Positions 1 through 12,200 of a DNA stretch of 64,000 nt are shown here, piece after piece. Source of the DNA: Tridacna crocea (taxonomy: Eukaryota > Mollusca > Bivalvia > Cardiida > Cardiidae); NCBI GenBank assembly GCA_943736015.1, contig OX031070.1:42246173-42310172 (forward strand). Reading direction: 5' to 3'. The position numbers were made by a program, and so were the translations under genes. Position 1 is the stretch's first letter. Every line of letters starts with the position of its first letter. The notes beneath the pieces are model-generated. The model was not told the DNA's origin and made no database searches. It saw nothing but the letters and a program-made list of their open reading frames with translations.

Positions 1-69
1 TATTTTGTCGTATGTAAATGCTTTTGATTTGGACAAGCCTAAAATATTGTCGTTTGGTAAATGAGTTAA
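1..69 (+). mobile_element. TTAA-MITE family A, 3' part only
   Basis: Right third of a piggyBac-like MITE: GTCGTATGTAAATGC...TTTGGACAAGCC, ending near TTAA 66-69. The rest lies left of the window. Confidence 0.8.
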
Positions 70-90
70 ACATATTTTTTAGAGGTGCCT

Positions 91-172
91 ATCTTCTTAT
101 TGGACAGTGTATATTCAAGATCAGACTGCACAGAACATGCAATCTGATCTTGATCTACACTATCTGCAAAGG
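91..172. mobile_element. Family G hairpin element
   Basis: Imperfect inverted repeat: GGACAGTGTATATTCAAGAT, CAGACTGCACAGAACATGCA, then the reverse arm. Family G is a roughly 75-bp hairpin ('GGACAGTGTAGATCAAGATC') found at least 15 times here. Confidence 0.75.
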
Positions 173-243
173 TCAGTGGGTAGCCAAACTATTCCAGATC
201 CTATTATCAAATGTAAATAATCTGTTTTTTTTTTTAATTGCAG

Positions 244-292
244 AAACAAGGTTCTGTTTGATTATTCACAGTTTTCAGCATATGGCACATCG
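244..292 (+). CDS. CDC45: CDC45 exon a (first in window)
   Basis: Acceptor ttaattgcag, donor gtaagt. One base completes a codon, then [16 protein letters not shown]. Matches the conserved LFDY...YHGTSS block of animal CDC45. Ends in phase 0. Confidence 0.93.
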
Positions 293-3200
293 GTAAGTTA
301 AGATTGTAAATTTTGTCACTCTGAGACAAAATCCAACTGTATACAAATAGGATTTTTTAGATGTCAGTATGGAATAACAATATGGGAAAAGAAGGAATTG
401 CTTGTTAAAAGCAAGTACTCCAAGTAATGGTCTTTTTAATCTAATTACTCTCTCTGCTTCAACCCTTTACCAAACAATACCAGGTTTTTACGACCCTGAG
501 ATATAGGCCTTTTGAAAACATTGTGGGAAAAGGAGAAAATGCTGGTAACCAGCATTTTCTCCTTTTCCCACAATGTTTTCTACCCTGCTTGAAACAAATG
601 TCATTTTGTCAGTTACAGTTGTTTTGTTGTGTGCAAGTGCTTCCAATTTGGACTAGTCTGAAATTTTGTTGTGTGGTAAAGGATTAATGAGATGACTTTA
701 TCGTATCCTTCACCATCCATCATGAAGTTTAAGACTAGGGGCACTATATTTCAATTTTATACAGAACTTATTACTGCTTTTAATTGTATAACAGTTACAT
801 CGCTGCAACATAGCTTTGTAACTCTGTAACATGCAAAAAGGGGCATTCGGACATTATTATATTGTTATTTTTCCACCTTCAATTAAGATGAGTCGAAAAT
901 GTTGTTGTGTGGTAGAGAGTTTATCATTTCTTTCATACTATGTTTTCAGTCTGCTCTTTTGATGTTTGAATTAGCGTGGAAAATGTCAAAGGACTCGAAT
1001 GACTTATTGTGGCTTGGTATCATTGGTGTAACAGAACAGTATATTCACTATAAAACATCACGGGAAAAGTATATTGAAGACGTAATGGCCTTGCAATCCC
1101 ATGTCTCAAGATTAAATCACAGGTAAAAAACCAAGGATATCTTTCTGTGTTGAGCTGACCGACCATCTAAGATTTAGAACTAATTCTAAAATTCATTCTC
1201 AGCTATTTGATTGGCTTACACAAACCATCTTGGCCAATCAGATTGTTTGTTCTGGATATGAGGGGGGTATACTGGAATCTGTCAGTGTGTCCGTCCGTCC
1301 ATCTATCTCTTCATCCGTCCCTGTATCCATCTATGTGTCCAAATAATTGCCTGTTTTCTGTCAAAGTGCTGACGGGAGTATTGAGTCACATTCCATGACA
1401 GCTCTAGTTGAATATGGGTCATTATTTCAATATCATCTCCATTGACTGCTAAACAGGGGAGTGAATTGTAGACTTGCCCATATTGAAAGTATTTGCAGAC
1501 AAAATAAATTTGACGCAATTATTGAAATTTGTTTCAGGAGGGGTAGAAAAAAATTGTCGGCAAAAGAGAATTCATAAAATTATACATAAGTATACTGACC
1601 TCTACAATATGAATTACAGTGAGGTTATATTTCATTGTCGGACTTATATATGTGCCATGCTCTAGCAAAATGGGATTAAATGTATCATTGTGAAACATTG
1701 CAGCTACCAAGTAAATCATAGCGTAATTACTGATCTGTAAATCAATTTTGCCTAACAAATAAAACCTGAGGTGAAATGGTCCTTGGACATGAAGAAAATA
1801 AATCAAAAGCACAAACTTTCGACCCAGGTCAGCCTGCGCAAACTGCGCAGGCTGACCTGGGTTGATACTTTTTGCAGATGTCTTAAATCCCTTTTTCCCA
1901 GTGCATGGGTCATAAGCAGTACTGACTTTATGAAAATCCTTTTGTTACAGAGATGATGAAGATATAATATCGATAAACTGTTTAAAGATCATGTATGAGG
2001 ACGAGTTACAGTTGACGATGTATCGCCACTGGTCATTATTTGACAGCTTTTGTCACTCTATCAACTTTGCAAGCAAGTTTAAAGTATGGACGCTGAAAGG
2101 ACAGAAACGGATGCATGAATTTCTAGCAGAAATGGGGTATGACTCTCTTTTTGTTGTTTTGTCTGTCTGTTTGTTTCTGTATCTTTCTCTCTCTCCACCT
2201 CTCCTCTCCCCTCTCCTAATTAAATATTGATGTACCAGTTATCTAAACCCATTACCACACAATCCCTACTTTTGATACCCCTGAGGAAGAAGCCTTTACA
2301 AAACATTGTGGGAAAAGGAGAAAATGCTGGTAACCAGCATTTTCTCCATTTCCCACAATGTTTTCTACCCTTCACCAAAAAATTTCAAATTTTCAGTCAC
2401 TTTTATTTTGTCGTCTGCAAATGCTTTCGATTTGGACAAACCTAAAATATTGTCATTTGGTAAAGAGTTAAGTTTCTCTTTGTCATTGCTTATACATTCT
2501 ACAAACTTTTTTTTTTTCATACTGCTACTAGGAATTTTAACAATGACCTGGATATGTAGATTACAGATGTTTTACAAAGAGTAGATCAAAATTTGCCTTC
2601 ATATCTGTGCTCTGATCTTCCTCTACTGTCATCAGTATCAACCGCATTGTACCTTCTTAATTCTTAAGCAAATAGAAATACTAATTTAATATCAAGAGTT
2701 GGTACATAAAAAACAAATTGACACCATCCAAACTGTTTAACCCTTTCCCAAACAATCCCTGGTTTTTACGGGTCTGGAATAGTAGCCTTTTGAAAACATT
2801 GTGGGAAAAGGAGAAAATGCTGGTAACCAGCATTTTCTCCTTTTCCCACAATGTTTTCTACCCTATCATAGACAGAAATCATCTTTTCAGCAAGAATTGA
2901 ATTGTCGTCTGCAAATGCTTTCAATTTGGTCTAGTCCAAAGGAAAGGGTTAATTAATCCTTTGCCAAAAAAGACAACCTCCTGGAAAAAAGGATTTCAAA
3001 AGCATTGTGGGAAAAGGAGAAAATGCTGGTAAGCAGTATTTTCTCCTTTTTCCACAAAATTTTTTTTCCTCCGGAATAGAAATATCAAATTTTAAGTCAA
3101 TGATTTTGTCATCTGCATTTGCTTTCAATTCAGATGAATTTAAATAATCTCATGTATATATCTCCTGATTTCAGCCTACCTTTAACACAATGCAAACAGA

Positions 3201-6200
3201 AGTTTTCATCAATGGACCCAAGCCTCAAGACGAATATCAGAACCATGATCCAGGAAAATATGAATAAATATGGGTAACTATGGTTAACTTATACAACTTC
3301 TATACTTAATTTTTTATATGTTCAGCTAGGGACCTGTGTAATTGTTGTGAAATCTGTGTATCAGTCTATGATTTTAATATCATCGTGTTGGTTTTAAAAA
3401 AATTTCTCAAAATGGTTGTATATATAGAGAAGATACTTGTTTTTATTGGTGAAAGATCGAAATGTATTTCATTAAGTGAACATTATTAGTAATTTTTTTG
3501 AGTAGCACAGCCACTCTTGAAAATATTACCTATGATGTTCACTTGATGAAATAAATTTTGATTTTTCTCCGGGAAAAAAAAACAACAACAAATATTCTGT
3601 CACATTTTTCTAAACCCCCCCCCCCCCACAAAGAAGTGAAGGGAGGTATACTGCAATCACCATAGTTGTCTGTCTGTCCGTCTGTCTGTAAACACAAATT
3701 TATCAGGCTGAATACTCCAACAGTTTTTCAGGTACTGAATTCAAATTTACACAGTGTTCCAATACATGAAGTTGTGCATGTGCAGGGTCCATGACCCTGC
3801 TGCTACTTGTTTCAGAATTATCTCCCCTTGAACTTTTTTCAACTCTTACATTTGTGCGAAACCATTCTGCATTCTGTGACAAAGACCTGTTTTGTGACAA
3901 GGAGCTGGTGGAAGATCATACTTGGTGATAGCTCTAGTTTTCACTGGTGATAACAATTAAACATCGAATAATATGTATTCCTCTTTTATTTCTCAGTACC
4001 TACAGAAAAGCATGAAATAAATGTCATATTATACATGGGGATGGGATCGATTCCCACAACTTTTTTATTTACTAAATGTTTACACAGCTTGGAATCATGT
4101 CTGTCATAATGACACAAAGCTCTTGACCCTTTATCAAGAGGATAACATTTTAGACTGTTCAACAAATTTTCTCTGTTGTAGTCTTGTGGATGAAGACGTA
4201 ATCTTACCTTCATTCTTTGCCCAGTATGGTTACAAAAACAAACTTTGTGCCACAGATGTTGTACATGTAACTGCTGCTGTTTTAGAAACATCTGTAAGTT
4301 GTGTGTTTACTTGTTGTTCATGTTAAAAAACATCAGTAATTGTCTCACTAAATATTTGTTTTATTCATTGATGAAATGTTTAATCAATCAATTGATTAAT
4401 TAGTTCATTCATTAGTTCATTCATTCATTCATTCATTCATTCATTCACTCACTCACTCACTCACCTACTCACTCACTCACTCACTCACTCACTCACTCAC
4501 TCACTCACTCACTCACTCACTCACTATGTTAACTTATTATATTGTAATCAATTTTGGAGCAGGCCACTTGGACATTATATTCCTGAAATACAGTAATTCA
4601 ACTTAAAAAATTATGTTAGATTCATTTATCTATGTGAAAACATACAGGAAATGCTCAACAAGCAGTTTCTCCAAGTGTCACAATGCCCATGTTATCAGAT
4701 ATTTTTGCCCAAAATTTATGGTATGTTTCAACATCTATCTGTCCTGTAACTTCAGAACTCATTACCAAACGACAATATTTTAGACTTGTCCAAATTGAAA
4801 GCATTTGCAGACGACAAAATAAAAGTGACTGAAAATTTGAAATTTGTTTTGTGAAGGGTAGAAAACATTGTGGGAAAAGGAGAAAATGCTGGTTACTAGC
4901 ATTTTCTCCTTTTCCCACAATGTTTTCCAAAGGCTTCTTTCTCAGGGGCGTCAAAAGTAGGGATTGTGTGGTAATGGGTTAAAGAGAAAATGATAGATAA
5001 CCAACCAGCTTTTTCAGACAAGTTCCAAAGTCGTGTGAGTGATGTTTCATTTGTGGTGTCAGTGACAAAATTGTTTGTCAATATGAACAAGAAAAAAAAA
5101 TGTTTTCAGTTTAAGGTGACCCATATTTAAAGTCTTTTTCTCTCTTTATTTTTCCATTTAACAGGAGAAAGGAAAGTCAATGACCGACTGTTTTTTAAAA
5201 ACCTTGGATGTTCTGAACAGGTTATGTATACTTTCTGTTGATGTTATTTTCAATCTACAAATTTTCCGGATATATTACATCAATCATAAAATCGGACAAT
5301 GAAGGAAAAATGAAATTGTTTCTAACAATATAATACTCGGTTTCGAAGATGGAATGATCACATCTTGCTGCTTAGGAAATTTTGACATACATGTAATTAT
5401 TGCTCTACTTTGTGTCTTAACCCTTTACCACAAAATGACGACTTTTAACGAGAAAGAAGCCTCTTGAAAACATTGCAGGAAGAGGAGAAAATGCTATCAA
5501 CCAGCATTTTCTCCTTTTCCAAGAATGCTTTCTACCCATTTTTTAGTCATGATTATTTTGATATCTGCAAATGCTTTCAATTTAGACTAGTCTAAAACTT
5601 TGTCTGGTAATGGGTTGACCTGTTAGGCAGTTACCACATAATCCTGAGTTTTGACTACCTTGAGCAGGGTTTTCCATGATGCACAAATCCTGCATCATTG
5701 ACGCAATTTTAATTCAAATGACCCCCAAAATAAATGACAGTGCGTCATCGGTGACACAACTTTCCAAAATCTAAATAATGTACGAAGTTGAATGAAGCGT
5801 CATAATTCCAAGTCTGTTCTTGCTTCAACGTCAGACGAACACCGTTCTTTTTTTAACTACAGGGTTTATTTTAGATAAAAGTGGTTTTCCGGTAATTTAT
5901 TTATAGAATAAGATTGGTTTACGCATTATTGCCGAAATGTATATTGGACACGTGTCGTAAATATGGGCCCAGTCAAAGTCGTGGTTGGGTTCTCTGTATT
6001 TCATACCATATTTTACACGACTTCCAGTATATAAAAGTACACATTACCAGTCTGTGCTGTTAGCAGAAAAATAATGTCATGACAAAGAAAACTGTAGCAT
6101 TCTTCTATCGTCTGCTTCCTACAACTGCCGATCAAGCCACATCAAGCAGTGATTCAGACGAAAATGTTTGGTCTGTCAAAAAATAACATCGGCCTTTCCG

Positions 6201-9200
6201 TCAGAAATGATCGACCGACTTTTCAATCTTGGAAGTTGACGTTTAAAAGGTAAATTGCATTATAAATCGTGTTTGAAGTTGATGACGAGGAACTCCATAT
6301 TTTTGACCCGCAAAATTAATGAAATGACCCGCAACTAATGAGGGAGGGGGTCACAATGACCCCCAATTTTCAAAGCCGAGGGAGAACCCTGCTTGAGATA
6401 TACAGGACTTGAAAAACATTGTGGGAAAAGAAGAAAATGTTAGTAAATAGCATGTCTTGCTCTCCCCACAATGTAATCCACTCTTTAAAAGTTAGATCTC
6501 AGAAATGGTGCCACGGTTTTGTTGCCAGCAAATGCTTACATTTTGGACAAGTTTAAAATTTTGTGGTTTTGAAAAGGTTGAAGAGATTTGAAATTCTCCC
6601 ATTCAGGTTGAAGCAAATAGAAAACCCAGAATAGCTTGTGCAACATAATGATCGTCCCCTATATCTGTATTTCATTGTCCAGGTTACCTTAAAGGTGGCC
6701 CTTCAGATTTTGGGACGAAAATTTTACAAGAATACAAAGAAATCATCCTTATACTCCAATTCATTCATAAAACCCCAGTAGTTGAAACCATCCGACAACA
6801 AGAGAAATTAGAAATTTACTACAGCCCAGGTCGACACCGACGGGAAACACGGTCTATTTTTACATGAACACCTCGCTCATTTACACACCGGAAATATACA
6901 GAAGAAACTTCAAACATAGCGTTTGAAGAAGACTTTATGGAAAATAATTACATGTTTGTTATGTTATGGAATTTCAGCGTCATTAGTGACATTCCCACAA
7001 ATCCCTTTTTTATTTTTGGCAGCAAATCTAAAAATAGCGTAAGAGGCTACGTAGCCTTTTGAGGGAATACCATCAAAATTTTTTTTTCTTCTTATGTTAT
7101 GATTCTTAATTATTGACGATTTGTATTGTTTTTTCATATAAATTTCTGTGGTAAATATATTTTCTAATTTGGTGGGGGTGTGAAAATTCTAGATACCCAC
7201 CTTTAACCCTTTCCCACACTGTCCCAAGATTTAATGACCCAGAGAAAGAACATTGTTTGCCAACATTGTGGGAAAGGGAGAAAACAGTTTTCCTATTTTC
7301 CAAAGCAAATCCTACAATCAGAGTCCAATTTAATTTGTTGTCTGTCTATGCTTTGGATTTGGACAGGGCTAAAATTTTGTTAACCCTTTACCCCATAAAG
7401 CATTTCTATGGTATCTCTAATTGACCCTGAATAACAGCAAGGATGAAGCCATTTTATTTGTTTATATGAGACCTTTTGAAAGCATAGAAAACATTGTGAC
7501 AAAAGGTGAAATTGCTCGTCACGAGCAATTTCACCTTTTGCCACAATGTTTTCCAAAGGCTCATACAAGCAATGTGTAGAAATGAGTATCTATGGAGTAA
7601 AGGGTTAACTCATTACCAAACAACAAAATTTTAGGTTTGTTCAAATCAAAAGCATTTGCAGACGACAAAATAAATGTGACTGAAAATTTGAAATTTGTTA
7701 TGTGAAGGGTAGAAAACATTGTGGGAAAAGGAGAAAATGCTGGTTACCAGCATTTTCTCCTTTTCCTACAATGTTTTCTAAATGCCTCTCTCAGGGTAGT
7801 CGAAAGTAGGGAATGTGTGGTAATGGGTTAAGTGATAGAGAGCTACAAAGTCTTAGAATGTAGTACATATTTTATCTGAATTTGGGAAAAGTTTATGAAA
7901 GCCCCTCCCCCAATACCTGGATCACTGACTTGTTTATTGTTTTGCAGGTCGAACACAGCTGGCATGGAGAAAGGTTTAGAATTAGCTAAAAAGCAGTTAC
8001 AAGCCATTGTGACACAAGTGCAAACATTTCTTGACATGCACCAGGTCGTCTCAGCTGGATCTTTCTTATATGTCTTTATGCAGGAGGTACTATGTTATTA
8101 ACAGTTTGTACTATTGTGTGTTACATTCTTATATGTCTTTATGCAGGAGGTACTATGTTATTAACAGTTTGTACTATTGTGTGTTACATTCTTATATGTC
8201 TTTATGCAGGAGGTACTATGTTATTAACAGTTTGTACTATTGTGTGGTACATTCTTTACCAAACAACAAAATTGTAACTCGCCTAAATTGAATGCATTTG
8301 CAGATGTCAAAATAAATGCCACTCAAAATTTGAATTTTGGTAGGGTAGAAAATATTGTGGGAAAAGGAGAAAATGCTGGTTACCAGCATTTTCACCTTTT
8401 CCCACAATATTTTCAAAAGGTTTCTGTTGCAGGGTCATAAAAATCAGGGATTGTTTAATAAAGGGTTAAACAATTTTATACACTTGACTAAAATTAGTAG
8501 CTGAGGAACTATAAGCTTCTTCATAGCAATCCTATGTTTTAATTGCAATCATTTGCAGACAGCAGATAAATTTGCTCAAAAGATAATTCTTCTGAAAAAA
8601 AATCATCTAGAAAAAATAAAGGAAAACATGGTGAAAACATGGAAGAAAAATGTTTGTTATCAGCACTTTCTCTTGTGTCCAAAATATTTTCTAAAACACT
8701 TCTTTGTTATATGCCCGAAGGGTCATATTATGTTATGACTTTCGGTTGTCCATCCACCTGTCCATTAGCAATTTCTTGTGTGTGCAACTCCTCCTACAGT
8801 TTTCATTGGAATAAGTTCAAACTTACAACAATGAATCTTTATGATGTGCAGTTGTGCAGTTGTGCATGTGACTTTTAAAATTTGGATATTGTAGGCGTTA
8901 TAGATTTTAACCCATTCCACTGACAAGCCCATATGAGCTGCTTTGCAAAGCTCTTGTTTAAACTTACAATTGTTTGATTAGGGTTTATGAAATAAAACTT
9001 AACATTTAATTCTTTACCAAAAGACAAAAATATAGACTGGCCCAAATTGAAAGCATTTGCAGATGACAAAATAAATGTGAATGAAAAATTGAAATTTGGT
9101 TGGAGAAGGATAGAAAACATTGTGGGAAAGGAGAAAATGCTGTTTACCAGCATTTTCTCCTTTTCTAACGATGTTTTCAAGCTTCTTTCTCAGGGATGTT

Positions 9201-12200
9201 AACCCATTACCACACAATCCCTACTTTTGACGCCCCTGAGAAAGAAATCTTTTAAAAACACTGTAGGAAAAGGAGAAAATGCTGGTAACCAGCATTTTCT
9301 CCTTTTCCCACAGTGTTTTCTACCATTCCCAGAACAAATTTCAATTTTTCAGTCACCTTGAATTTGTCGTCTGCAAATGCTTTCGATTTGAACCAGTCTA
9401 AAATTTTGTCATGTGGTAAAGAGTTAAGGGTCGTGATTGTGTGGTAAAGGGTTTATAGGAAAAACAACAAATATATTTCTATTTCAAGTCTGTAAAGGCA
9501 AGAATATGAAGACAAACAATGAACTGGATAAATCAAAGATCAGACTGTATGTTCTGTGAAGTCTGGTCTTAGTTCTACTCTCTGCAAAAGCAGTTATAGC
9601 CATGATCAGCAATTTAACCCTTTTTACCACACAATCCCAACTTTTAATGACCATGAAAAAGAATGCTTTTGAAAACATTGTGGGAAAAGGAGAAAATGCT
9701 GGTAACCAGCATTTTCTCCTTTTCCCACAATGTTTTCTGTCCTATCAAAGACAGAAATCATCCTAATAGGAGCATCTAATTTGTTGTCTACAAATGCTTT
9801 CAGTTTGGTTCAGTCCAAAATTTTGCAGTTTGGTGAAGACTTCCCAAACGACAAACTTTTGGACTAGTCCAAATTGGAAGCATTTGCAGATGACAATTCA
9901 TCTCTTGCTGAAAAGATGATTTCTATCTATGAAAGGGTAGAAAACATTGTGGGAAAAGGAGAAAATGCTGTTTACCAGCATTTTCTCCTTTTCCCACTAT
10001 GTTTTCAAAAGGCTACTGTTCTAGACCCGTAAAAACCAGGGATTGTTTGGGAAAGGGTTAAGGGTTAGATTATTAATCTATAAACACTTCCCTGTTTTTT
10101 TCCAGGGTTCCCCTGATGTAAAGCTGTTTGCACATCCACAGTGTATTATGAGGCTGGCGAGATTCACACTTGAAGCCCACTGTTCTGTTGTAAGTACAGT
10201 TGCTCTAGTACCCTTATGTCTAAATTCATCATCTTGGCCACAGAGGCACCTGGCAGAGTGTATGACCATAATTCTAAACAGCACCTAAATCCAAATGCTG
10301 TTTTAAATGCCTTACAATATTGCCAGAATATACTCTGCCTACCTTTTAATGATGCTTTTTGTGATGTCGGGTATGGATCTTTCTCGACTGCCATTTTCTT
10401 TGATGTCACACTCTTTGTAACAGACTTATAATCTTAAGTATCAATTTAGCCTGTAAAGGTAAGTGAAATTATACAAGATGCAATGTTACTGTGAACATTA
10501 CTTTTTCATTGTGTAAACTGATTCTTGCCTGTAACAGGCATATCAAGGTACTTAACACATAAATTCTGCTTAAAGAGCCAAATAAAATAACCCCCAAAAC
10601 TGCTCTCTGAGTGTTACTGTCGTCAGAAAATGTCTCGGCAAAATGAAAGGTACAGATCACAGATCAGATTTCACACTTAATCTGTTGTGAAAGTTGCCTC
10701 TGTGTTAAGATACATTTAAAGTGTTAACATATGATACATATTCTATAAACCGATGTGAATTAGCTACCATTTTTTTGATTCTGCTTTTCAGAGTAGAAAT
10801 AAGAAAGCCAGGAACCTGCCACTTGTGTTAGGTGTACCTCTTAGCAGTGAGCAGGGTACCATGTTGGTGATTGGAATACCTCCGTTATCTCTGGACGATG
10901 ACAGAAAAAAGTGAGTTATAAGAGATCACATTTTGATCTGTGATGTGACGTCTATCACATATCTGTCGCTTATCCACCCCTCCCATATCAGAAATACATG
11001 TAGTCTTCTTGATTATACACACTTGTATACACGGTGTTTTGTCATTGCTGAACTAAGTTCAACAAATAACTGCACTCTTTACCTACAGACAAATTTATCA
11101 ACTGGTCCAAATTTAAAGCATTTGCACACTACAAAATAAATGTGACTGAAAAATTGCAATTTGGTTTGGGAATGGTTGAAAACATTGTGGTAAAAGGAGA
11201 AAATGCTGGTTACCAACATTTTCTCCTGTAACAACAATGTTTTTAAAGGGATTCTTTCCCATTTTCCCACAATGTTTTCAAAACGCTTCTTCCTTGGGGT
11301 TGTTAAAAGTCATGAAAGGGTGGAATGTTGCATGTTGAATTTATCTGCAGTTTGACCCTCCAAAAATGATCATACCCCTTCAAAACAAATGTTTTCGAGG
11401 GTATACTGGAATCAGCCTGTCTGTCCATCTGTCTGTGTCTCTGTCGATGGGTCCATCTGTGTACAAAATACAAGTAATTCTGTGTCCCGATCTCCCCCTA
11501 CAGTTTTCCTTAAACTGTATTGATCATATATTTAAGATTGTGCAAGACGCAATTTTCAAGTGTCAATCCTCCTTATTGAATTATCTCCCCTTGAACTTGA
11601 CACTTTTTTCTGTCAAAGCACTGGCGGGGGTTATTAACCCATTACCAAACGACAATATTTTAAACTAGTCCAAATTGAAAGCATTTGCAGACGACAAAAT
11701 TAAAATGACTGAAAATTTGAAATTTGTTTTATGAAGGGTAGAAAACATTGTGGGAAAAGGAGACAATGCTGGTTACCAGCATTTTCTCCTTTTCCCACAA
11801 TGTTTTCTAAAGGCTTCTTTCTCAGGGGCGTCAAAAGTAGGGATTGTGTGGTAATGGGTTAAGTCACATTCAGTGACAGCTCTAGTTTTGCCACCAATAT
11901 GTCTTTCAGAAAAATCTGTATGATGATGACTGTTAATTTTTTTATCCCTGGCTGAAGGATATAGTTTTAGCATTGTGCATCCATGGGTTTGTCTGTCTGT
12001 CCCTCTCTGTCCTTGTGTTTGTCTGCAATAATATCTCCAATACCATTGGAGGGAATTTATGAAACTTTATACATGTGCACAATAACCTACTCCACTGAAA
12101 TAATTTTGTTGATTTTTTATTTAATGCAAAATGGCCAACTGTAGTTGGTTTTGAATTACCTAATCACATAATTTTTTGGAAAGCTCTTTTTCAGCTTGGG

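Larger units (their letters stand above)
5625..6583 (+). mobile_element. TTAA-MITE family A split by a 727-bp transposon
   Basis: The left quarter (GCAGTTACCACATAATCCTG) ends at CTTGAG 5664 and the remainder resumes at CTTGAG 6392 with the palindrome and right end. The halves rejoin to a normal copy. Confidence 0.85.

Noticed and set aside
4021-4326. 101-codon plus-strand open frame starting [14 protein letters not shown]
   Set aside because: Only 4182-4293 is the CDC45 exon; the upstream part is intron that happens to stay open.
8031-8291. Repeat-containing open frames ([18 protein letters not shown]...) around 8031-8291
   Set aside because: Off-frame translation of the 63-bp minisatellite. 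The CDC45 frame is different and ends at the donor at 8087.
10043-10431. Open frames extending past CDC45 exon h on both strands
   Set aside because: Intron read-through and antisense shadows of the 84-nt exon.
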